The notes: generated by a model not told the origin, from the sequence alone. Shown: positions 1 to 11,012, numbered from the stretch's first letter. The stretch is DNA of 64,000 bases from Pseudomonas muyukensis (GCF_019139535.1 NZ_CP077073.1:3562501-3626500); one strand, 5' to 3'. Program-made: numbers and translations.

Positions 1-2
1 TC

Positions 3-1031
3 GCGGTGTACCCGTTCGCCGCCGAGATGTTCCGCCAAAGCGACATCCCCAAGCGGCTGATCCCGGCAACCATCGCCCTGGGCGCGTTCTCCTTCACCAT
101 GGACGCCCTGCCCGGCACCCCGCAGATCCAGAACATCATCCCCAGCAGCTTTTTCAACACCACCGCCTGGGCCGCGCCCTGGCTGGGGTTGATCGGCACG
201 CTGTTCGTGTTCTGCGCCGGCATGCTCTACCTGCAGCGCCAGCGCAACAAGGCCCGGCGCACCGGCGAAGGCTATGGCAGCAACCTGCGCAACGAACCGC
301 AGACCGCCGACGACATCGTGCTGCCCAATCCTTGGCTGGCCCTGGCGCCGCTGATCCTGGTGGGGGTGATGAACCTGCTGTTCACCCACTGGATCCCGCA
401 GTGGTATGGCGCCAGCCACAGCCTGCAACTGCCGGGCATGGGCGCGCCGGTGCAAAGCGATGTGGCCAAGCTCACGGCGATCTGGGCGGTGCAGGCGGCC
501 TTGCTGGTGGGCATCCTGATGGTCCTGGTGTGCGCCTTCGGCACCCTTCGCCAGCACCTGGCCGAAGGTAGCAAAAGCGCCGTGAGCGGCGCCCTGCTGG
601 CGGCCATGAACACCGCCTCGGAATATGGTTTTGGCGCGGTCATCGCCTCGCTACCGGGCTTCCTGGTCCTGGCCGACGCCTTGCGCGGTATTCCCAACCC
701 GCTGGTAAATGAAGCCATTACCGTCACCCTGCTGGCCGGTATCACCGGCTCCGCCTCCGGTGGCATGAGCATCGCCCTGGCGGCCATGGGCGACAGTTTC
801 ATCGCCGCGGCCAACGCCGCGCACATTCCGCTGGAGGTGCTGCACCGGGTCGCCGCCATGGCCAGCGGCGGCATGGACACCCTGCCGCACAACGGCGCGG
901 TGATTACCCTGCTGGCGGTGACCGGGCTGACCCACCGCGAGGCCTACAAGGATATTTTCGCCATTACCCTGATCAAGACCCTGGCCGTGTTCGTGGTCAT
1001 CGCCACGTTCTACGCCACCGGCATCGTCTGA
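3..1031 (+). CDS. GntP-family permease, 5' partial
   Basis: C-terminal part (about 342 residues) of an inner-membrane proton-coupled carboxylate permease of the gluconate/hydroxybutyrate GntP family. The reading frame is open to the left window edge, so the true start lies upstream. Long hydrophobic segments alternate with one hydrophilic loop (RQRNKARR), and the end carries the family-typical glycine/alanine-rich stretch with SGGMDTLPHNGAV. It lies 11 nt before a 3-hydroxybutyrate dehydrogenase gene and ahead of acetoacetyl-CoA synthetase, so the inferred substrate is D-3-hydroxybutyrate rather than gluconate. Family assignment is firm; the substrate is inferred from context. Confidence 0.9.
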   Translation, partial: AVYPFAAEMFRQSDIPKRLIPATIALGAFSFTMDALPGTPQIQNIIPSSFFNTTAWAAPWLGLIGTLFVFCAGMLYLQRQRNKARRTGEGYGSNLRNEPQTADDIVLPNPWLALAPLILVGVMNLLFTHWIPQWYGASHSLQLPGMGAPVQSDVAKLTAIWAVQAALLVGILMVLVCAFGTLRQHLAEGSKSAVSGALLAAMNTASEYGFGAVIASLPGFLVLADALRGIPNPLVNEAITVTLLAGITGSASGGMSIALAAMGDSFIAAANAAHIPLEVLHRVAAMASGGMDTLPHNGAVITLLAVTGLTHREAYKDIFAITLIKTLAVFVVIATFYATGIV

Positions 1032-1042
1032 AGGAGAACGAC

Positions 1043-1813
1043 ATGACACTCAAAGGCAAGACCGCACTGGTCACCGGTTCCACCAGCGGCATCGGGCTAG
1101 GGATCGCCCAGGTGCTCGCCGAGGCCGGCGCGAATATCCTGCTCAACGGCTTCGGCGACCCGGCATCGGCCATCGCCGAAATCGCCCGCCACGGGGTGAA
1201 AGTCGCCCATCATCCCGCCGACCTGTCCGATGTCGCGCAGATCGAACAGATGTTCGCCATGGCCGAGCGTGAATTCGGCGCGGTGGACATCCTGGTCAAC
1301 AATGCCGGCATCCAACATGTGGCGCCGGTCGAACAGTTCCCGGTCGAGGCCTGGGACAAGATCATTGCGTTGAACCTGTCGGCGGTGTTCCATGGCAGCC
1401 GCCTGGCCCTGCCGGGCATGCGGGCACGTGGCTGGGGGCGCATCATCAACATCGCCTCGGTGCACGGGCTGGTCGGCTCCACCGGCAAGGCCGCCTATGT
1501 CGCGGCCAAGCACGGCGTAATCGGCCTGACCAAGGTGATCGGCCTGGAGACCGCCACCAGCAATGTCACCTGCAACGCCATCTGCCCCGGCTGGGTGCTG
1601 ACCCCCTTGGTACAGAAACAGATCGATGACCGCGCGGCCAACGGTGGCGATCCGTTGCAAGCGCAACACGACCTGCTGGCAGAGAAGCAACCGTCGCTGG
1701 CCTTCGTCACCCCTGGCCATCTGGGCGATCTGGCGCTGTTCCTGTGCAGCGAGGCCGGCAGCCAGGTGCGCGGCGCGGCCTGGAATGTCGATGGCGGTTG
1801 GCTGGCGCAGTGA
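1043..1813 (+). CDS. hbdH: 3-hydroxybutyrate dehydrogenase (SDR)
   Basis: Cytoplasmic NAD-dependent oxidation of D-3-hydroxybutyrate to acetoacetate. The 256-residue length is typical of classical short-chain dehydrogenases. The nucleotide-binding motif TGSTSGIG is at residues 11-18, NNAG at 86-89, and the catalytic Ser139, Tyr152 and Lys156 lie in IASVHG and AAYVAAK. The C-terminal stretch GWVLTPLVQKQI is characteristic of 3-hydroxybutyrate dehydrogenases. The ATG follows AAGGAG. It sits between a GntP permease and acetoacetyl-CoA synthetase, which together convert imported hydroxybutyrate to acetoacetyl-CoA. Confidence 0.93.
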   Translation: MTLKGKTALVTGSTSGIGLGIAQVLAEAGANILLNGFGDPASAIAEIARHGVKVAHHPADLSDVAQIEQMFAMAEREFGAVDILVNNAGIQHVAPVEQFPVEAWDKIIALNLSAVFHGSRLALPGMRARGWGRIINIASVHGLVGSTGKAAYVAAKHGVIGLTKVIGLETATSNVTCNAICPGWVLTPLVQKQIDDRAANGGDPLQAQHDLLAEKQPSLAFVTPGHLGDLALFLCSEAGSQVRGAAWNVDGGWLAQ

Positions 1814-1893
1814 AACGGCTAGAGTGAAAGGAGGATGGCACCGGCCTTGGCCGGCGCCTACCTGCGGCCACCCGACCTTTGAGGGTTCCTGAT

Positions 1894-3843
<1,950 letters not shown>

Positions 3844-3860
3844 GCCGATCGCCAGCGCGC

Positions 3861-3888
3861 TTGCGCTTGCACCCCGACGCGGCATAAT
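3861..3888 (+). promoter_or_regulatory. sigma-70 promoter for ppiC
   Basis: TTGCGC (3861-3866) and CATAAT (3883-3888) are separated by 16 bp and lie about 37 bp before the ppiC start. This is a good match to the -35/-10 consensus and gives the gene its own promoter downstream of the hydroxybutyrate operon. Assigned by eye. Confidence 0.5.
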
Positions 3889-3924
3889 GGCGCCCTTTTT
3901 GCGCCGAAACACAGGTACCCCACC

Positions 3925-4200
3925 ATGAAAGCCCAAGCCCGCCACATCCTGGTCAAGACCGCTGAAGAGGCCGAGAAACTCAAGCAGCGCATCGCCAACG
4001 GCGAGGCCTTCGACGTGCTGGCGAAGAAGTTCTCCACCTGCCCGTCGGGCAAGCGCGGCGGCGACCTGGGCGAGGTGCGCCCAGGGCAGATGGTCGGCGC
4101 CATCGACCAGGTGATCTTCAAGAAGCCCCTGCGCGTGGTGCACGGCCCGATCAAGAGCAAGTTCGGTTACCACCTGGTGCAGACCTTCTATCGCGACTGA
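3925..4200 (+). CDS. ppiC: PpiC-type parvulin peptidyl-prolyl isomerase
   Basis: Small cytoplasmic rotamase that speeds cis-trans isomerisation of X-Pro bonds. At 91 residues it is a stand-alone parvulin domain with no signal peptide. It shows the family pattern in order: [10 protein letters not shown] at the N-terminus, [14 protein letters not shown] in the middle and FGYHLVQ near the end. A promoter at 3861-3888 serves it. Its 3' end overlaps the convergent chemoreceptor gene by 13 nt. Confidence 0.95.
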   Translation: MKAQARHILVKTAEEAEKLKQRIANGEAFDVLAKKFSTCPSGKRGGDLGEVRPGQMVGAIDQVIFKKPLRVVHGPIKSKFGYHLVQTFYRD

Positions 4201-5312
4201 GCCCGCCGCTGCAGCAGGGCCGGCGCTTGCTCGCCGCTGGCCACCACCCGTTCCAGCCCCTCCTGCACCCCCAGGCTGGCGCGCTCCATGTCGGCCACGG
4301 CCTTGAGCATGGCCGCGGTATCCCCCGCCACATGGGCATTGAGCGCATCGAATGCACCACGGTGCACGGCTGCGTGGGGCGCGTCGATCTCCAGGTAGCC
4401 GGCCAGGTGGGCATAGTGCCGGGCGCCATCGCCCTCGCGGTACCACTTGCCCAGGCGGCAGCCGGTGTGGTCGGTGAAGTCCGCCAGCCCCTCCTGCGAC
4501 ACCCCGAACAACACCTTGTACACGCGAAACTTGTAGAGCAGGTGATCGAGCTTGGCCAGCTCGCAGAAACTGCGCAGCGCCGACACCGATGCCGAGCTTT
4601 CCGCCACCGTCGACATGTCCAGCAACTGGCGCATGGTACTGGCCGCAGACTGGCCCACGGCACTGTAGGACGACGACTGTTCGGCCAGGCTGGCAATGTG
4701 GCCGCGGCTTTGCGCACTGTCGGCACGAATCGCCGAGACCAGCGTGCCGATTTCGGCGGTGGCGTCGGCCGTACGCCGGGCCAGGGTCCGGACTTCGTCG
4801 GCCACCACGGCAAAACCGCGCCCGGCATCACCGGCCCGCGCCGCCTCGATGGCCGCGTTCAGGGCGAGCAGGTTGGTCTGGTCCGCCACCTCGCGGATGA
4901 TTTCCAGCACACCACCAACCTGCTGGGCCTGGTGGTCGAGCTTGCCGACCTTTTCCGATGCCTCGCCAGAAGCATCGGCCAGTTGCTCAAGGTTGTCGGC
5001 GATCGCATCGATGCTGCTCTGGTTGTTGCTGGCGATGCCCTGGATGCGAATGGCGTACTCGCGCTCCTGCTCCATGCTGTGGGCCAGGCTGGCGAACGAG
5101 GTCTGGGTCATTTCCAGGGACTGCGAGAACGCCGACAGGTTGCCCGCCAGACGGGTGAGCACCTGGTTCTCCTGCGACAACAGGGTGGCCTGCGCCTCGG
5201 CGGCGGCGGCACGCTGTTGCGCTTCGGCCAGTTGCTCGCGCACCTGTTGCAAGGCGTTGTTCAGGTCGTTGATGTGCTTATCCTGCTGGCCTGCTTTGTT
5301 CCACCACTTCAC
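4188..5312 (-). CDS. soluble methyl-accepting chemotaxis protein with CZB domain
   Basis: Cytoplasmic chemoreceptor of 374 residues that should signal to a CheA/CheW array. The N-terminus has a coiled-coil heptad region rich in Q/E/A and no membrane segment. A canonical MCP signalling hairpin follows ([28 protein letters not shown]). The C-terminus is a CZB zinc-binding domain with its His/Cys ligands in [18 protein letters not shown] and APHAAVHRG. The GTG at 5312 is chosen because AGGAG lies six bases upstream; a longer frame to 5387 lacks such a site. CZB receptors are linked to zinc, pH or hypochlorite sensing; the ligand here is unknown. Confidence 0.9.
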   Translation of the reverse strand: MKWWNKAGQQDKHINDLNNALQQVREQLAEAQQRAAAAEAQATLLSQENQVLTRLAGNLSAFSQSLEMTQTSFASLAHSMEQEREYAIRIQGIASNNQSSIDAIADNLEQLADASGEASEKVGKLDHQAQQVGGVLEIIREVADQTNLLALNAAIEAARAGDAGRGFAVVADEVRTLARRTADATAEIGTLVSAIRADSAQSRGHIASLAEQSSSYSAVGQSAASTMRQLLDMSTVAESSASVSALRSFCELAKLDHLLYKFRVYKVLFGVSQEGLADFTDHTGCRLGKWYREGDGARHYAHLAGYLEIDAPHAAVHRGAFDALNAHVAGDTAAMLKAVADMERASLGVQEGLERVVASGEQAPALLQRRAQSR

Positions 5313-5438
5313 ACTTGGCTCCTGGGACGCGCCCACCGCTTGATGCCCGACACCGCTGCGGGCATTAACCGTTAAAGCTCCCAGCATCCGGGCAACGGCA
5401 CAAGCATCACCTGGCGGTTAAAACAGCGGATCAGCCCG

Positions 5439-6062
5439 TCAGCGGCGCGCGGCCAACAGGCCCAGGCCCGCGCAGCCCAGCAACGAAGCACTGACCCGGT
5501 TGAACAGCCGGCGCGGCCCGGGCCGCTCGAACCAGCGTTGCAGGTAGGCACCGAGCCCGGCATAGATGGCAATGGCCGCCCACTCCAGCAACAGGAACAA
5601 TGCGCCCAGTTGCAGGAACTGCTCGCCGACCGGGACGGTGCTGCCCACCGCAACGAACTGCGGCAGGAACGCGGTGAAGATCAGGATGGCCTTGGGGTTG
5701 CCCGCCGCCACCCAGAACTCCTGGCGCGCCAGCTTCCAGGTGCCGCGAGGCTGCTCGCCAGTGCCTGCGGCCTGCGCCAGCGGTGCCCGCCACAACTGCC
5801 AGGCGATGTAGAACAAGTAGCCGGCGCCCAGCACCTTGATCGCCAGGAACAGGTATTCGCTGGTATGCAGCACCACTGCCAGGCCCATGGCCGCCAGGGC
5901 GATCATGCCGCTGAAGGCCAGCAGGCGCCCGGCACCAGCCACGCAGGCGGTGCGCAGGCCATAGCGGCTGGCGTTGTGCAGCGACAGCAGGTTGTTCGGC
6001 CCGGGGGCCATGTTCAGGGCAAAACAGGCAGGGATGAACAGCAGCAGGCTCGACAGGTCCAT
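5439..6062 (-). CDS. LysE/RhtB-family amino-acid exporter
   Basis: Inner-membrane efflux protein of 207 residues with about six hydrophobic segments. The N-terminal signature NMAPGPNN and the mid-protein AAGNPKAILIFTAFLPQF are typical of LysE translocators, which export amino acids or homoserine lactone-like compounds. ATG 6062 is preceded by GGAG; a longer frame to 6197 starts in hydrophilic sequence and is rejected. It is divergent from an AraC-type regulator that starts 133 bp away and may control it. The exported compound cannot be told from sequence. Confidence 0.92.
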   Translation of the reverse strand: MDLSSLLLFIPACFALNMAPGPNNLLSLHNASRYGLRTACVAGAGRLLAFSGMIALAAMGLAVVLHTSEYLFLAIKVLGAGYLFYIAWQLWRAPLAQAAGTGEQPRGTWKLARQEFWVAAGNPKAILIFTAFLPQFVAVGSTVPVGEQFLQLGALFLLLEWAAIAIYAGLGAYLQRWFERPGPRRLFNRVSASLLGCAGLGLLAARR

Positions 6063-6195
6063 TCTTATTCTCCTTCGCGGGCTCGCAGCGTCGCGCCCGT
6101 CGGGTCGCCGCGTCAAGCACAGCGACGCGCCGAATGACCGGCACAGTGGCCAGCAGGTAGACTGCGATTTTCCGCCAGCCTCCAGGTCGCCGGCC

Positions 6196-7044
6196 ATGTC
6201 CCCTCACCGCAGCGAAATCTGGCACGACCCGGCGCTGCCCTACGTCGAAAGCCGCCGCGCCTGCCAAAGCCGTGCCTGTTACCGCGCCCATAGCCACCCG
6301 AGTTTGTCCATCGGCGCGGTGGACGCCGGGTTCAGCCGTTTTACCGGCGCCGGTGAGGGTGAGGTGCGGCTGACGCCGGGCACCTTGGTGCTGGTGCCTG
6401 CCGAGCGGGTGCATGCTTGCAATCCCGAGCCGGGACAGGCCTGGAGCTACCAGATGCTGCACCTGGATGCCCAATGGCTGGGCAACCTGCGCCTGGAGTC
6501 TGGGGTGGCCGCCGCGCAGCCGGGGGCCGTGGCACGGATCGTGCGATCGAGGGCTGTCTACCGGCAGTTCTGTGCACTCAATGCGCTGCTGTTTTCGGCG
6601 GTGCCGCCGCTTGCGAAAGAGGCCGCGCTGGTGGCGTTCATCGGCGACCAGGACTTTGCCGCGCACCCGGCCCTGCTGCCGGCGCCAGCGCTGCAACCGT
6701 CGCTGCTGGGCGAACTGCTGGGGCGGCTCGAGGCGCAGGCGCTGGACGGGGTGAACCTGGGGCAGTTGGCCGAGCAGGCCGGCATGGGGCGTTACCAGCT
6801 GATTCGCGCCTTTGCCGCCGCCACAGGGCTGACGCCCCATGCTTACCTGCTTAACGCCCGGGTGAACCAGGCGCGCAGGCTGTTGCGCCAGGGGCAGGCG
6901 TTGGCGGAGGTTGCCTACCGCCTGGGGTTTGCCGACCAGGCGCATTTCCAGCGGGTATTCAAGGCCCATGCGGGGGTGACGCCTGGGGTGTATCGGGCAT
7001 CCGCCATTCCCCCAGGCGCCGCGATGACGGGCAGCGGCCCGTAG
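6196..7044 (+). CDS. AraC-family transcriptional regulator
   Basis: DNA-binding regulator of 282 residues. The N-terminal half is a cupin-like AraC sensing domain (YRAHSHPSLSIGAVDAG, then GTLVLVPAERVHACNP). The C-terminal 100 residues carry the two helix-turn-helix motifs, ending in LAEVAYRLGFADQAHFQRVFKAHAGVTPGVYR. It is divergent from the LysE exporter and probably regulates it, a common arrangement. Its stop codon falls inside the first unit of the 107-bp repeat array, so the repeat forms the 3' end of the transcript. Confidence 0.93.
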   Translation: MSPHRSEIWHDPALPYVESRRACQSRACYRAHSHPSLSIGAVDAGFSRFTGAGEGEVRLTPGTLVLVPAERVHACNPEPGQAWSYQMLHLDAQWLGNLRLESGVAAAQPGAVARIVRSRAVYRQFCALNALLFSAVPPLAKEAALVAFIGDQDFAAHPALLPAPALQPSLLGELLGRLEAQALDGVNLGQLAEQAGMGRYQLIRAFAAATGLTPHAYLLNARVNQARRLLRQGQALAEVAYRLGFADQAHFQRVFKAHAGVTPGVYRASAIPPGAAMTGSGP

Positions 7045-7717
7045 GCGCCAGCCTTGCTGGCGAACCAGGCGCCGCGGTGCTTGGCACCGGCTGTGCCGGT
7101 GTTCGCCGGCAAGCCGGCTCCTACCCTGATTGCGACCTGCCTGGCCCGTAGGAGCCAGCCTTGCTGGCGAACCAAGCGCCGCGGTGGATGGCACCGGCTG
7201 CGCCGGTGTTCGCCGGCAATGCCGGCTCCTACGCCGATTACAGCCTGCAACCCCCGTAGGAGCCAGCCTTGCTGGCGAACCAGGCGCCGCGGTGGATGGC
7301 ACCGGCTGCGCCGGTGTTCGCCGGCAAGGCCGGCTCCTACGCCGATTACGGCCTGCACACCCGTAGGCGCCAGCCTTGCTGGCGAACCAGGCGCCGCGGT
7401 GGATGGCACCGGCTGCGCCGGTGTTCGCCGGCAAGCCGGCTCCTACGCCGATTACGGCCTGCAACACCCGTAGGCGCCAGCCTTGCTAGCGAACCAGGCG
7501 CCGCGGTGGATGGCACCGGCTGCGCCGGTGTTCGCCGGCAAGCCGGCTCCTACGTCGATTACGGCCTGCAACACCCGTAGGCGCCAGCCTTGCTGGCGAA
7601 CCAGGCGCCGCGGTGGATGGCACCGGCCATGCCGGTGTTCGCCGGCAAGCCGGCTCCTACGCCGATTACGGCCTGCAACACCCGTAGCCAGCCTTGCTGG
7701 CGAACCAGGCGCCGCGC
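7041..7717. repeat. tandem array of ~107-bp REP-pair (BIME-like) units
   Basis: Six full units and one partial unit run head to tail, with GTAGG/GTAGC unit starts at 7041, 7148, 7256, 7363, 7470, 7577 and 7684. Spacing is 107 bp (108 once). Each unit has a left arm GTAGG(A/C)GCCAGCCTTGCTGGCGAA and an inverted right arm TTCGCCGGCAAGCCGGCTCCTAC. Between the arms lies a conserved GC-rich core, and after the right arm a linker GCCGATTACGGCCTGCA. Units are nearly identical. The array fills the gap between the AraC gene and the convergent RDD gene, where it may act as terminator or gyrase/IHF site. It contains no convincing gene; all reading frames in it are repeat-derived. Confidence 0.93.
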
Positions 7718-7721
7718 GGCC

Positions 7722-8141
7722 TCAGGCCTTGATCACGATGGTGTTGGCCAGCATGTCGCCCAGCCGCTTGCGCGAGCCGAAGAAGATGAAGATCCAGTCG
7801 AAGATGCTCAGGAACGGCGTCGTGATGTTACGCACGAACGACTGCCCAAGGCTGCAATTGAGGTAGCTGCGTTCGTCCACCACACAGATCCCCAACAGTT
7901 TCTTGCCCACGCTCTGGCCATTGGGCAAGGCATCGGAGAACAGGTAGTACGCCAGCGGCACCCCCAGCGCGAGCAACGTGGCCATCTGCTCGGGCAGCGG
8001 CAAGAACTCGACGACCCTGAAGGTCACGAAGAAAATCGCGTAGGTAACCAGCACATCGATCATCTGCCCGCCCCAGCGTCGGCCCAAGCCAGCAAGGTTC
8101 TTGGGTTTCTGATAGGTGGTCGGGGTATCGGAACTGCTCAT
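7722..8141 (-). CDS. RDD-family membrane protein
   Basis: Predicted inner-membrane protein of 139 residues with the RDD layout: GLGRRWGGQMIDVLVTYAIFF near the N-terminus carries the Arg/Asp positions, followed by two more hydrophobic stretches and PNGQSVGKKLLGI. A C-terminal FDWIFIFFGSRKRLGDMLANT completes the domain. Function of the family is not well defined; some members are linked to sodium or proton exchange. The start is uncertain: ATG 8141 is used, ATG 8159 is possible, and neither has a strong ribosome site. The gene ends against the 107-bp repeat array. Confidence 0.85.
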   Translation of the reverse strand: MSSSDTPTTYQKPKNLAGLGRRWGGQMIDVLVTYAIFFVTFRVVEFLPLPEQMATLLALGVPLAYYLFSDALPNGQSVGKKLLGICVVDERSYLNCSLGQSFVRNITTPFLSIFDWIFIFFGSRKRLGDMLANTIVIKA

Positions 8142-8287
8142 GAATCCATTCCATTGCAAGGGGTGAGCCCTTGTATCGGCCAGTTTTCGCGCGGGTTTAG
8201 CGCCGTATCAGTGCCCTTGCAATAATCTTCAATACCCCGCGTTCGAGCACCGCCAGACTGCGGTTTTGCCTGCAAGGAAACCGCCCC

Positions 8288-8902
8288 ATGCAACAGTTCC
8301 TGATCATCGCCGCCGCCCACTTCCTCGCCCTGCTCTCCCCCGGCCCGGACTTCTTCCTGATCGCCCGCGCCGCTGCCAGCGCAGGATGGCGCGTGGCCAG
8401 CGGCGCCTGCCTGGGAGTGGCGCTGGCCAACGGCGTGTTCATTGCCGCAGCCTTTGCCGGGGTGTCGTTTCTGCAGGCCGGCAGCGCCCTGTTCATCACC
8501 TTGCAACTGGTCGGCTGCGCCTACCTGCTGTACATCGGCCAACTGTTTTTACGTCATGCCGGGCACAGCCGCCTGGAACCAGGCCAAGGCCCGGCAACGG
8601 CCACGGGGTGGCTGGGCAACCTGGGCATGGGCTTTGCCTCGGGCATCCTCAACCCCAAGAACGCCCTGTTCTACGCCAGCCTGGCGAGCATGGTCGCCGG
8701 CAGCGCCGCCCTGGTGAAGCTGGCCTATGGCAGCTGGATGTTCAGTGCCGTGCTGCTCTGGGACCTGCTGGTGGCCATGGCCATCGGCAACCACCGGGTG
8801 CTACGCCGCTTCGGCCTGGCCCTGCCCTGGCTGGAACGGGCTTCGGGGATATTGCTGATGCTGCTCGCCGCTGGCGTGCTCATGCATCTGCTGTGGGGCT
8901 GA
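8288..8902 (+). CDS. LysE/RhtB-family translocator
   Basis: Second LysE-type exporter, 204 residues, with about six hydrophobic segments. It shows the N-terminal signature LLSPGPDFFLIAR and the mid-protein GILNPKNALFY motif of the family. A ribosome site AAGGAA precedes ATG 8288. It shares only family-level likeness with the exporter at 5439. Its last 23 nt overlap the convergent phosphatase gene. The substrate is unknown. Confidence 0.92.
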   Translation: MQQFLIIAAAHFLALLSPGPDFFLIARAAASAGWRVASGACLGVALANGVFIAAAFAGVSFLQAGSALFITLQLVGCAYLLYIGQLFLRHAGHSRLEPGQGPATATGWLGNLGMGFASGILNPKNALFYASLASMVAGSAALVKLAYGSWMFSAVLLWDLLVAMAIGNHRVLRRFGLALPWLERASGILLMLLAAGVLMHLLWG

Positions 8903-9566
8903 CCACGGTCAGGCTGGCAAGGTCCAGCAGGCTGAAACAGCCACTGCTCCAGCCACGGGTGTCCAGGTGCCAGACATTGCCCAGCACCTTGACCGCAGGC
9001 ACCGGCGTATGGCCGACCAGCAAGGCGCGCAACCCCTGCACAGGCGTGCTGTCTGCTGTCTGCAGGCGCCGCCGCGACCACTGACACACTTCCCGAACCG
9101 CCGCATCGTCCAGCCCCTCGGGCACCTGCGCCCAGTCGCTGAAGGGGCTGTCGGCGTGCAGCAAGCCAACCGGGCCGTCGGCGGTTTCGACCTGCAGTGC
9201 GACGGGCAGTTGCTGGAACGCCTCGACAAAAGGCCGCTGCGCCTGCGCTGGTAGATCGAGGAACCAGCCGCCACCGACAGCGCGGTAGGTTTCCAGGTCG
9301 ACGCGACCGCCGCACAGGTGATTGATCGCCAGCGTCTCGTGGTTACCCTGCACGGCATGGAACCAGGGCTTGGCCAGCCACGCCAAAACCTGCAGGCTGT
9401 CCGGGCCACGGTCGACCAGGTCCCCCACGCTGAACAGGCGATCGAGCGCAGGATCGAACCCCACCGCGTCCAGGCAGGCCTGTAAACGCCCGAAATGCCC
9501 ATGGATGTCCCCCACGGCCAGATCGCGCCCCCGGGTATTGGCGGCTAGCCGCCGAAAAGCGTTCAT
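8880..9566 (-). CDS. PPP-family serine/threonine-type metallophosphatase
   Basis: Cytoplasmic metallophosphoesterase of 228 residues. The metal-binding motifs occur in order: GDIHGHF near residue 20, GDLVDRGPDS near residue 47 and GNHE near residue 75, with a later metal-ligand histidine in LVGHTPV. This is the layout of lambda-phosphatase/PrpA-type enzymes, which act on phosphoproteins or small phosphate esters. It overlaps the 3' end of the LysE gene and is divergent from the DUF3016 gene. The physiological substrate is unknown. Confidence 0.9.
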   Translation of the reverse strand: MNAFRRLAANTRGRDLAVGDIHGHFGRLQACLDAVGFDPALDRLFSVGDLVDRGPDSLQVLAWLAKPWFHAVQGNHETLAINHLCGGRVDLETYRAVGGGWFLDLPAQAQRPFVEAFQQLPVALQVETADGPVGLLHADSPFSDWAQVPEGLDDAAVREVCQWSRRRLQTADSTPVQGLRALLVGHTPVPAVKVLGNVWHLDTRGWSSGCFSLLDLASLTVVSPTADA

Positions 9567-9641
9567 TGCATCGTTCCTCTGCTACGGTCGCGACAGCGGC
9601 GTAAAATAGACAGGCAAGCCGTCCGCACCCGGAGGTGCATC

Positions 9642-10151
9642 ATGCGTACCGCCCTGGCCTGTAGCCTGCTGATGGTGCTGGCATTCGACAGCATGGCACA
9701 GGGCACCCCGACCGCGCAGGTCGAGGTGCGTTTCGACCACCCGCAACGCTTTCGCGACGCCAGCCTCGACAGCCCCGGCTATTCACGCGGCGCCGACCCG
9801 CAAGTGCTCGAGGCCCTCCGCCAGCACTTGCACAAACTCGGCCAGCGCTACTTGCGTCCCGGGCAGCACCTGCTCATCGATATCCGCGACATCGACCTGG
9901 CCGGACGCTTCGAGCCCTGGCACGGCAATGCCTACGATGTGCGTTTCATGCGCGATATCACCTGGCCGAGCATCGACCTGAGCTACACACTGGAGCAACC
10001 TGGACAAGCGCCGCAAAAGGCCGAAGAGCGCCTGAGCGACAAGATGTACCTCAGCCGACCGGGGCGTCTTGGCAGCAGTGACCAGCTGTTTGCCGAAAAA
10101 GCCATGCTCGACGACTGGTTCCGCCTGCGCTTCGCCAGGCCTGCGTCCTGA
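9642..10151 (+). CDS. DUF3016 periplasmic protein
   Basis: Protein of 169 residues with an N-terminal signal peptide (residues 1-19, cleaved near SMAQG), so it should be exported to the periplasm. The rest matches the DUF3016 pattern: AQVEVRFDHPQRF, then a central IDIRDIDLAGRFEPW and DITWPSIDLSYTL, and a C-terminal LDDWFRLRFA. GGAGG lies upstream of the ATG. A TAAAAT hexamer at 9602 could be its -10. No function is established for this family. Confidence 0.88.
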   Translation: MRTALACSLLMVLAFDSMAQGTPTAQVEVRFDHPQRFRDASLDSPGYSRGADPQVLEALRQHLHKLGQRYLRPGQHLLIDIRDIDLAGRFEPWHGNAYDVRFMRDITWPSIDLSYTLEQPGQAPQKAEERLSDKMYLSRPGRLGSSDQLFAEKAMLDDWFRLRFARPAS

Positions 10152-10154
10152 CGG

Positions 10155-10664
10155 TCAGACGCGCAACCGACGCAGGGCGATCGGCGCGATCAAACGGTGA
10201 AATGGCGCCACCGGCAGCATGTACAGCCGCCCCAGCCAATTGTGGGTGCGCACCACCGTACTGACCCGTACTTCGCACTGGCCTGCGGCGAGCGGGCGGC
10301 GCAGCAGGGCGATATGCACGTCCAGGTGACGGTCGCAATCGGCGAGCAGCACCTCGTGCGCCTGGTTGGCGAGCAAGGTGAAGATCCCCACCCGCTCGCC
10401 CGGCTGGTAGCTGTCGGCGTCACGGACGGGATCGATGGCGGTCAGACGCCCGAGGTCCTTGAGGCCCAATGGCGCCACCAGACGGTTGCGCACTGCCATC
10501 AGCTGGTCGATCCAGCCCGGCATGTCGGCCATCAGCCGCAAGAACAGGGCCATGGCCGGCTGCTGCTCATCGGCGAGGACGATAGCCCGACAATGGCGAA
10601 AACTGGCCTGGGCCGCATGCGCGGCGATGAGTGAGTCGGCGGGAATGGTGGCGGTACGGGTCAT
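10155..10664 (-). CDS. DUF2867-type protein
   Basis: Protein of 169 residues resembling DUF2867 proteins, which often occur fused to or beside NAD(P)-binding oxidoreductases. Visible landmarks are NRLVAPLGLKDLG, the central GERVGIFTLLANQAHEVLLADCDRHLDVHIAL, and a C-terminal region ending in YMLPVAPFHRLIAPIALRR. There is no signal peptide. ATG 10664 is chosen because sequence upstream in the frame is antisense to the next gene. It faces the DUF3016 gene with only 3 nt between their stops. Molecular function is unknown. Confidence 0.8.
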   Translation of the reverse strand: MTRTATIPADSLIAAHAAQASFRHCRAIVLADEQQPAMALFLRLMADMPGWIDQLMAVRNRLVAPLGLKDLGRLTAIDPVRDADSYQPGERVGIFTLLANQAHEVLLADCDRHLDVHIALLRRPLAAGQCEVRVSTVVRTHNWLGRLYMLPVAPFHRLIAPIALRRLRV

Positions 10665-10760
10665 CGATGCTCTTCCATGAAATCCAAGCCTGGCGCCTGG
10701 TGAAGGCGGCTGCGCCGATAGTATCCTCGGGGCTTGTCTCAACGCCAAGGAAGCGGCGAC

Positions 10761-11003
10761 ATGAAATACCTGTTGTTGACCCTGACCAGCTACGGCGCCA
10801 GCTACTACCTGGTGGGCTTGTTGATCCGCGGGCGCCTGGCCGACCTGGCCGAAGGCCTGCGCCACCGCCCTGACGCGCCGCCAGCTGGGCAGTACCTGCG
10901 GGAAGTCGAGGAACATGCGCGGCGTGCCCATCGGCACTACAGCCTGTTTGTCGGCACGGCTTCGACCTTGCTGCTGGTGAGCCTGGCGGCCTGGCTCGGC
11001 TGA
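10761..11003 (+). CDS. small two-TM membrane protein, unknown
   Basis: An 80-residue protein with one hydrophobic helix near each end (YLLLTLTSYGASYYLVGLLI and SLFVGTASTLLLVSLAAWL) joined by a charged His/Arg-rich linker (LREVEEHARRAHRHY). This suggests a hairpin in the inner membrane. ATG 10761 follows AAGGA; a longer frame to 10734 has no ribosome site. I do not recognise the family. It lies between a divergent DUF2867 gene and a convergent ogt gene, so it is transcribed alone. Confidence 0.7.
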   Translation: MKYLLLTLTSYGASYYLVGLLIRGRLADLAEGLRHRPDAPPAGQYLREVEEHARRAHRHYSLFVGTASTLLLVSLAAWLG

Positions 11004-11012
11004 ACACCTGGC

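Noticed and set aside
1835..1882. 15-codon minigene with AAGGAGG before aacS
   Set aside because: The Shine-Dalgarno sequence abuts the ATG directly, too close for initiation, and the frame runs through a REP-like hairpin.
7041..7717. Possible CRISPR array
   Set aside because: Units are joined without unique spacers, the whole 107-bp unit repeats, and no cas gene is present.
7054..8225. Several overlapping open frames in the 107-bp array
   Set aside because: They are read from the repeat itself, repeat the same peptide with each unit and lack ribosome sites.
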